Positions 58,935 to 64,000 of a stretch of DNA of 64,000 nucleotides are shown here, piece after piece. The stretch's first letter is position 1, and each line of letters begins with the position of its first letter. The DNA is from Mycolicibacterium wolinskyi (GTDB lineage: Bacteria; Actinomycetota; Actinomycetes; Mycobacteriales; Mycobacteriaceae). Under the pieces are notes generated by a model. The model was given only the letters and a program-made list of their open reading frames with translations, ran no database searches and was not told the DNA's origin. The stretch spans positions 186,001 to 250,000 of the forward strand of contig NZ_LQQA01000023.1 in assembly GCF_002101965.1 (NCBI RefSeq), read 5' to 3'. The translations under genes and the position numbers were made by a program.

Positions 58935-59260
58935 CTGCCCGGGCTGGGTATGCACGAGCAGTGTGCGCGCAAACACAACGCGCGGAGCAATTGACGTTGC
59001 TTGATTCCTGCACCGAAGCGGGTTATTCTCGCTCTCGTCCAGCAATCGCAGGGTCTCTGCCTGCGTCGACACCAGGACGACCACCCAATCTTTCTGTGTT
59101 TCACTCGTGGACTGACGGTTCGCCGTTTGACGGCGAACCCTGGCGATCGCCGTTGCGTAGGCGACGGTGTGAACCACGCGTTCAGCGGTTCGGCTGAATG
59201 CGCATTGACCTTTGGGGAGCCCTCGCACGACGAAATCAGCGGGGGAAAGAAAGGAAATCC
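58935..59260 (+). other. Long leader region upstream of rho
   Basis: This 326-base gap has no confident gene. It contains short open frames, including an ATG at 59198 in frame with rho that lacks a ribosome site. The sequence is less G-rich on the + strand in places and could be a long untranslated leader through which Rho controls its own gene, a known property of rho in several bacteria. No strong -10/-35 pair or hairpin was singled out. Confidence 0.4.
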
Positions 59261-61237
59261 GTGACAGATACGGACCTCTTCACGGCTGACAACGCCAATG
59301 ACACCGGTGATTTGTCCAATGCCGTGACATCAGACAGCGTTGCGCCCGCTGCCACCAAGTCGGACACCGCGCCGCGCGGTTCGAGCGCCCGGCCTGCGTC
59401 GCTGTCGACGATGGTGCTGCCGGAGCTGCGCGCACTGGCCAAGGAAATCGGTGTTGAAGGTGCGTCCGGTCTGCGCAAGAGTGAATTGATCGCAGCCATT
59501 CGCGCCCACCGCGGCGAAACCAACGGCCGGACCGCTGAGGCCAGCAGCCCGGCGGCCACCGATGCGCCTGCAGACGCCGGTGCCGAGGCTGCCGAGCAGC
59601 CCGCCCCCCGACGCCGTGAGCGCCGTGGCTCATCTCGCCAGGCCGGGGCTCCGGCCGGTGGTGAGGCGACCAAAGACGCGAAGACCGCCGAGGCGGAGCC
59701 GGCCAAGGCCGCGGAGGCCGAGCCCGCCAAGACCGTCGAGACCAAGGCCGCGACCGCTGAGCCGGAAGGCAAGCAGGACGCCGCGCAAGATCAGCCCAAG
59801 CAGGACACCCGCAACAAGGGTGATCGCCGCAAGGACGATCAGGCCAAGGGCGACCGGAACAAGGACGACCAGGGCAAAGACGACCAGGGCAAGCAGGACC
59901 GGCAGGACCGGCAGTCCTCGGGCGATCAGTCGGATCAGCAGTCCGACCAGAACCGCGGCGGCGGCAATGCCGATGACGACGGCGAGGGCCGCCAGGGCCG
60001 GCGTGGCCGTCGGTTCCGCGACCGCAGGCGCCGTGGCGAACGCGGCGGTGAAGGCGGTGGCGACACCGAGATTCGTGAGGACGATGTCGTCCAGCCCGTC
60101 GCGGGCATCCTCGACGTCCTGGACAACTACGCGTTCGTCCGCACGTCGGGCTACCTCGCCGGGCCGAACGACGTCTACGTGTCGATGAACATGGTCCGCA
60201 AGAACGGGCTGCGCCGCGGTGACGCGGTCACCGGCGCGGTCCGCGTGCCCCGCGAAGGCGAGAACACCGGCCAGAATCCGCGCCAGAAGTTCAACCCGCT
60301 GGTCCGGCTCGACACCGTCAACGGCGGCTCGGTCGAGGACGCCAAGAAGCGTCCCGAGTTCAGCAAGCTCACACCGCTGTACCCGAACCAGCGCTTGCGC
60401 CTGGAGACCACTCCGGAGCGGCTCACGACCCGCGTGATCGACCTGATCATGCCGATCGGTAAGGGGCAGCGCGCCCTGATCGTGTCCCCGCCGAAGGCCG
60501 GTAAGACGACGATCATGCAGGACATCGCCAACGCGATCACCCGCAACAACCCGGAATGCCACCTCATGGTCGTGCTCGTCGACGAGCGCCCCGAAGAGGT
60601 CACCGACATGCAGCGCTCGGTGAAGGGTGAGGTCATCGCCTCGACCTTCGACCGGCCGCCGTCAGACCACACCCAGGCCGCCGAGCTGGCCATCGAGCGG
60701 GCCAAGCGCCTGGTCGAGCAGGGCAAGGACGTCGTGGTGCTGTTGGACTCGATCACCCGGTTGGGCCGTGCGTACAACAACGCGTCGCCCGCTTCTGGCC
60801 GCATCCTGTCCGGTGGTGTGGACTCGACCGCGCTGTACCCGCCGAAACGGTTCCTCGGCGCGGCGCGCAACATCGAGCACGGCGGCTCGCTGACGATCAT
60901 CGCCACGGCAATGGTCGAGACCGGCTCCACCGGTGACACCGTGATCTTCGAGGAGTTCAAGGGCACCGGCAACGCCGAGCTCAAGCTGGACCGCAAGATC
61001 GCCGAGCGGCGCGTGTTCCCGGCCGTCGACGTCAACCCGTCCGGTACCCGTAAGGACGAGCTGCTGCTGTCGCCGGACGAGTTCGCGATCGTGCACAAGC
61101 TGCGCCGCGTGCTCTCGGGTCTCGATTCGCACCAGGCCATCGATCTCTTGATGAGCCAGTTGCGCAAGACCAAGAACAACTACGAGTTCCTGGTGCAGGT
61201 CTCCAAGACCGCGCCCGGCTCGATGGACGTCGACTGA
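59261..61237 (+). CDS. rho: Transcription termination factor Rho
   Basis: A 658-residue Rho. An N-terminal Rho_N segment (LSTMVLPELRALAKEIGVEG) is followed by a low-complexity insert of about 170 residues rich in Ala, Glu, Lys, Asp, Gln and Arg (for example KDDQGKDDQGKQDRQDRQ), as in actinobacterial Rho. The RNA-binding CSD-like domain has GILDVLDNYAFVRTSGYL. The ATPase has P-loop SPPKAGKTTIMQ and Walker B VLVDERPEEV. It is an RNA-dependent ATPase/helicase that ends transcripts. GTG at 59261 has AAGGAA upstream. Confidence 0.97.
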   Translation: MTDTDLFTADNANDTGDLSNAVTSDSVAPAATKSDTAPRGSSARPASLSTMVLPELRALAKEIGVEGASGLRKSELIAAIRAHRGETNGRTAEASSPAATDAPADAGAEAAEQPAPRRRERRGSSRQAGAPAGGEATKDAKTAEAEPAKAAEAEPAKTVETKAATAEPEGKQDAAQDQPKQDTRNKGDRRKDDQAKGDRNKDDQGKDDQGKQDRQDRQSSGDQSDQQSDQNRGGGNADDDGEGRQGRRGRRFRDRRRRGERGGEGGGDTEIREDDVVQPVAGILDVLDNYAFVRTSGYLAGPNDVYVSMNMVRKNGLRRGDAVTGAVRVPREGENTGQNPRQKFNPLVRLDTVNGGSVEDAKKRPEFSKLTPLYPNQRLRLETTPERLTTRVIDLIMPIGKGQRALIVSPPKAGKTTIMQDIANAITRNNPECHLMVVLVDERPEEVTDMQRSVKGEVIASTFDRPPSDHTQAAELAIERAKRLVEQGKDVVVLLDSITRLGRAYNNASPASGRILSGGVDSTALYPPKRFLGAARNIEHGGSLTIIATAMVETGSTGDTVIFEEFKGTGNAELKLDRKIAERRVFPAVDVNPSGTRKDELLLSPDEFAIVHKLRRVLSGLDSHQAIDLLMSQLRKTKNNYEFLVQVSKTAPGSMDVD

Positions 61238-61254
61238 CACGTCGGCTGCCACGC

Positions 61255-61282
61255 AAGGCCCTCGCTTCGGCGGGGGCCTTTT
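61255..61282 (+). terminator. Rho-independent terminator after rho
   Basis: AAGGCCCTCGC pairs over 11 positions (one G/U) with GCGGGGGCCTT around a TTCG tetraloop. The T-run TTTT (61279-61282) overlaps the end of the stem. It lies 17 bases after the rho stop codon and is the clearest intrinsic terminator in the window. Confidence 0.9.
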
Positions 61283-61301
61283 GCGTATCCAGGTGTACTA
61301 C

Positions 61302-61311
61302 TCAACATTGA
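61302..61311. promoter_or_regulatory. Possible PadR operator near the VOC/PadR promoter
   Basis: TCAACATTGA is a 10-base inverted repeat (TCAA/TTGA) flanked by two direct ACTACT copies at 61297-61302 and 61311-61316. It overlaps the region just upstream of the -10 box TACTAT (61313-61318), itself 7 bases before the ATG at 61326. Binding by the co-transcribed PadR protein would fit autoregulation. Confidence 0.4.
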
Positions 61312-61325
61312 CTACTATTGGGCGC

Positions 61326-62036
61326 ATGCCGACAACGACAGTTCCGCTGCTGCCTTGTACCGACCCCGATCGAGCCGTCGAGTTCTACCGGGCGCTGGGC
61401 TTCGACACGTCGGACCAGCAGACCAAGCCCTACCTGTACCTGGCATTCACGCTGGCCGACATCAATGTGCACTTCAAGGAACCGGCACCCAGCCTGAACC
61501 CGGCCGAGGAACTGTCCGGTGGTTGCGTGATCTTCGTCGATGACGTGCGTGGCTTCCACGCCGCCTTCAGCGACGGCCTGCGTAGGCACTACGGGCGCCT
61601 ACCCATCACCGGGCTGCCGCGCATCGCCCGCCTGCGACCGGGGCAGTCCCGGTTCAACCTGTACGACCCGTCCGGAAACTGCCTCGTGTTCATCCGGCGC
61701 GACGAGGCCGATATCACCTACGGCGGCGCGCGCAGCCTGTCGGGCCTGGCCAGAGCGCTCGACAATGTCGCGATCTTCCGTGATTTCAAGGACGACGACG
61801 TACTCGCCGCGCGCGCCCTCGACACGGCGCTGCGCAGATACCGCGACAGCGCACCGCGGCTTGATCTGGCCAGGGCACTCGCGGACCGGATCGAGCTGGC
61901 GATCGTATTGGGAGACAGTGCGACCGCGGATTCCGTTCGCGCCGAACTGGATTCGATGCACCTGACCCCGGACGAGCGTGAAGGTGCGGCGACCGAACTG
62001 CAAGCGATCACGGACCTTGAGCGATGGCTGGGGTAG
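61326..62036 (+). CDS. VOC-family protein with C-terminal helical extension
   Basis: A 236-residue protein. Residues 1-125 are a bleomycin-resistance/glyoxalase-fold domain (LLPCTDPDRAVEFYRALGFD; RFNLYDPSGNCLVFIRR). Residues about 130-236 are a helical, Ala/Asp/Arg-rich extension that resembles a short TPR-like bundle. It may bind and sequester a drug. ATG at 61326 follows the -10 box TACTAT by 7 bases. It overlaps the padR gene by 13 bases, so the two are probably one resistance/regulator unit. Confidence 0.75.
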   Translation: MPTTTVPLLPCTDPDRAVEFYRALGFDTSDQQTKPYLYLAFTLADINVHFKEPAPSLNPAEELSGGCVIFVDDVRGFHAAFSDGLRRHYGRLPITGLPRIARLRPGQSRFNLYDPSGNCLVFIRRDEADITYGGARSLSGLARALDNVAIFRDFKDDDVLAARALDTALRRYRDSAPRLDLARALADRIELAIVLGDSATADSVRAELDSMHLTPDEREGAATELQAITDLERWLG

Positions 62037-62626
62037 CCGCGCCGACCGTCCGGCTGCTCGTGCTCGGCGTCGTGCGCACCCGCGGCGAGGCGCATGGGTA
62101 CGCCGTCCACCGCGAACTGATGTCGTGGCGCGTGGACACCTGGACCGCGGTCAAACCGCCGTCGATCTATCATGCGGTGAAACAGCTTGAGCGCGAAGGC
62201 AAACTGCATTCCGGGCGCGCCGAACCGAGTCCTCGCGGGCCGGCCCGCGTGGTCTACGCCATCACCGAATCCGGCGTCGAGGAGTTTTTTCGGCTGCTCG
62301 AAGCGGCCCTCATCAGCCCCGACATCGAGGAGTTCGGAGCTGGGATCGCCTTCATGCGGAGCCTGCCCCGCGACCGCGTCGCCGAGTTACTCACCGAGCA
62401 GTTGGCCGTCAGCCGGCAGATCGGCGTGGAACTACAGGACATGAAGCCGCAGTGGCCCAATGCGGCCGAGCCGCCGCACGCCCAGCATCTGCTCGATCTG
62501 TGGACCGGTGTCTTCGATGCCAACGCCCGGTGGACTGCGGCGATGCTCGGCCGGGTGCGAGCGGGCGAGTTCTCGTTCGCCGACGATCAAACCGCCGGAT
62601 CTGCTTTCAGGCCGGGCATCACGTAG
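62024..62626 (+). CDS. PadR-family transcriptional regulator
   Basis: A 200-residue PadR regulator. The winged helix is at the N-terminus (VRLLVLGVVRTRGEAHGYAVHREL; PPSIYHAVKQLEREGKL; RVVYAITESGVEEFFRLL). A C-terminal helical dimer domain follows (AELLTEQLAVSRQIGVEL). Family members repress resistance or stress genes on ligand binding. Its start lies inside the end of the VOC gene and its 3' end overlaps the convergent TetR gene by 40 bases. Confidence 0.85.
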   Translation: MAGVAAPTVRLLVLGVVRTRGEAHGYAVHRELMSWRVDTWTAVKPPSIYHAVKQLEREGKLHSGRAEPSPRGPARVVYAITESGVEEFFRLLEAALISPDIEEFGAGIAFMRSLPRDRVAELLTEQLAVSRQIGVELQDMKPQWPNAAEPPHAQHLLDLWTGVFDANARWTAAMLGRVRAGEFSFADDQTAGSAFRPGIT

Positions 62627-63231
62627 CGGCGGAGATGGGTCAGGACGGCGTCGAAGTCGCCGGCGTCCAACTGTTCGCCCGGCACCGTCGCGAACGTAAG
62701 AAGAACGCGCGCAACCCATTCTGAAGCCTCGGCGATGTCGGTGTCGGGGTGGATCTCGCCGGCGTCGCGGGCCGCGACGAGGTAGCGCGACCAGAACTCC
62801 GCGAGGTCGGGCACCAGGCCCTGCACGCCGGCCCCCGCGCATGCGGCGAACTCGTCGGGCTCCTCGACCCGTAGCTTCATCAGGAGCGCGCCGGGATCGT
62901 CGTAGGCCGTGCGGCCGTGCCGGATACCCGCGGCGATTTTCTGGTCGAGCCCGTCGAACTGTTCGAGCATCGCGTGCGCTTCGGACCAATACGCCTCGTT
63001 GAGGCGCACGATCGCAGCGCCCAGCAACGTCACCTTGTCCGGGAAATGGCGATAGAGCCAGCCGCGTGACACCCCGGCGGCCTCGGCCACCTCCGACACC
63101 GTCGTCGCACGAATCCCCTTGGTACGCAGACAAACCTCGGCCGCGTCGATCAAGCGGTCGCGCACACTTCGTGGGGTCGTAGTGCTGGTCAACTCCGGTG
63201 GCTCCTGGTCATGGGGTTCGGATAGGTACAT
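62587..63231 (-). CDS. TetR-family transcriptional regulator
   Basis: A 214-residue TetR protein. The helix-turn-helix is RTKGIRATTVSEVAEAAGVSRGWLYRHFPDKVTLLGAA. The remaining helices form the ligand domain. It is divergent from the fatty-acyl-CoA synthetase gene at 63322 and probably regulates it. The ATG at 63231 is used, but a CAGAAT box lies only 1 base before it, so translation might begin at a later in-frame TTG or GTG. Confidence 0.82.
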   Translation of the reverse strand: MYLSEPHDQEPPELTSTTTPRSVRDRLIDAAEVCLRTKGIRATTVSEVAEAAGVSRGWLYRHFPDKVTLLGAAIVRLNEAYWSEAHAMLEQFDGLDQKIAAGIRHGRTAYDDPGALLMKLRVEEPDEFAACAGAGVQGLVPDLAEFWSRYLVAARDAGEIHPDTDIAEASEWVARVLLTFATVPGEQLDAGDFDAVLTHLRRYVMPGLKADPAV

Positions 63232-63321
63232 GATTCTGCCAAGGCCTGACGCTACCGGGTCGCGGCACAACCGTGGTAGACAGTTTTCGTAATCTGTTCA
63301 CTTGCCTAGGGGAGTCGTTGG

Positions 63322-64000
63322 ATGGCCGATACGCTGCAGCAACTGCTCCGGGAACGGGCCGAGCAGGACACCGTCGCGGTCAAGCGCGGCGACCAGAGCT
63401 GGACGTGGCGGCAACACATCGCCGACGCATCGCGCCAGGCCGCGGCGCTGCTGGCCCTCGCAGACCGGGACCGTCCGGTCCACATCGGCACACTGCTCGG
63501 CAACACTCCCGACATGCTCACCGCGATGGCGGCCGCGGGGCTCGGAGGCTACGTCCTGTGCGGCATCAACAACACTCGGCGGGGTGAGGCGCTTGCCCGC
63601 GACATCCTGCGTTCCGACTGTCAGATCCTGCTCACCGACGCGGCACACCGCGATCTGCTGACCGGCCTGGACCTGCCCGGCGTCCGGATTCTCGACACCA
63701 CGTCCGACGAGTGGGCACAGTTGACCGCGGACCCGCGACCGCTGACACCGTGGCGCGAGGTCGGGCCGACCGACACGTTCATGATGATCTTCACGTCGGG
63801 AACCAGCGGTGATCCCAAAGCCGTGCAGGTGGCGCACATGACGGTGTTGTTCGCCGGGCTGGCGCTTGTCGAGCGGTTCGCCATCACCGCAGCCGACGTC
63901 TGTTACCTGTCCATGCCGTTGTTCCACTCCAACGCGCTGCTGGCGGGCTGGGGCGTGGCCGTCGCGTCGGGCGCCGCGATGGCGCCTGCGACGTTCTCGG
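63322..64000 (+). CDS. Fatty-acyl-CoA synthetase (FadD1/FadD17-like), 5' part
   Basis: The frame runs off the window end; about 226 residues are present. This is an AMP-forming acyl-CoA synthetase. The ATP/AMP-binding P-loop motif MIFTSGTSGDPKAV lies near residue 160, and VCYLSMPLFHSNALLAGW follows. The N-terminus (TWRQHIADASRQAAALL; LLGNTPDMLTAMAAAGLGGYVLCGINNTRRGEAL) resembles the mycobacterial FadD1/FadD17 group from memory. It activates fatty acids to acyl-CoA via acyl-AMP. The ATG at 63322 is 90 bases from the divergent TetR gene. Confidence 0.82.
   Translation, partial: MADTLQQLLRERAEQDTVAVKRGDQSWTWRQHIADASRQAAALLALADRDRPVHIGTLLGNTPDMLTAMAAAGLGGYVLCGINNTRRGEALARDILRSDCQILLTDAAHRDLLTGLDLPGVRILDTTSDEWAQLTADPRPLTPWREVGPTDTFMMIFTSGTSGDPKAVQVAHMTVLFAGLALVERFAITAADVCYLSMPLFHSNALLAGWGVAVASGAAMAPATFS

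Noticed and set aside
59198..59260. ATG start for rho 63 bases upstream of the chosen GTG
   Set aside because: There is no ribosome-binding site before 59198, whereas AAGGAA precedes the GTG at 59261.

Overview
The window looks like chromosome from a fast-growing mycobacterium (Mycolicibacterium, smegmatis-like). The DNA is GC-rich and has many GTG starts. Several start codons sit 6-8 bases after a TANNNT or CAGAAT -10 box, as in leaderless mycobacterial transcripts. From memory, the gene order follows the M. tuberculosis Rv1278-Rv1297 neighbourhood: SMC-like ATPase, oppBCDA, carbonic anhydrase, cysD, cysN, Rrf2 regulator, tRNA-Arg, argS, lysA, hom, thrC, thrB, rho. Extra blocks are inserted between these landmarks. 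No database search was run, so all names rest on motifs, length and context.

Layout. 1-2.4 kb: 3' part of an SbcC/SMC-like ATPase. 2.4-5.1 kb: a flavin monooxygenase and an acyl-CoA-dehydrogenase-like flavoprotein of the organosulfur type. 5.2-6.4 kb: an alpha/beta hydrolase. 6.4-11.9 kb: the peptide importer operon oppB-oppC-oppD-oppA on the minus strand. 12.0-13.4 kb: three small secreted or anchored paralogue-like proteins and a Gly/Pro/His-rich exported protein. 13.6-21.1 kb: a two-component system followed by GT39, GT2-GtrA and GT39 membrane glycosyltransferases. 21.2-26.3 kb: carbonic anhydrase, thioesterase, a TetR-controlled DUF7064-like/APH-like pair and an MFS exporter. 26.4-26.8 kb: an 82-bp tandem repeat array. 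26.9-30.4 kb: the sulfate-activation operon cysD-cysNC-cysQ, preceded by a probable leaderless mini-ORF. 30.5-43.6 kb: small enzymes and regulators (isochorismatase-like hydrolase, HxlR/oxidoreductase pair, Rrf2, VOC, GNAT, nitronate monooxygenase, AraC, TauE, a second two-component system with a DUF4097-like protein, DoxX, LLM oxidoreductase, DUF899).

43.6-52.3 kb is accessory in character and ends at the 3' end of tRNA-Arg(CCG). It holds a putative HExxH metallopeptidase with an LQRLAGN motif, a Ser/Thr-rich surface protein, two decayed copies of one O-methyltransferase gene, and a WxG-domain putative toxin with a small membrane protein. It also holds a nuclease-like relic and a PIN-GNAT-EVE-like fusion coupled to an ASCH-domain protein. 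That last pair is my best candidate for an undescribed system. 52.5-61.3 kb is the conserved argS-lysA-hom-thrC-thrB operon followed by rho and a strong terminator. 61.3-64 kb carries a VOC/PadR pair, a TetR regulator and the 5' part of a fatty-acyl-CoA synthetase.

Sulfur is a recurring theme: organosulfur-type monooxygenases, sulfate activation, PAP recycling by CysQ, a TauE/SafE permease and an Rrf2 regulator. Carbonic anhydrase sits in the same neighbourhood. Overlapping start/stop codons (ATGA or GTGA) couple many genes.
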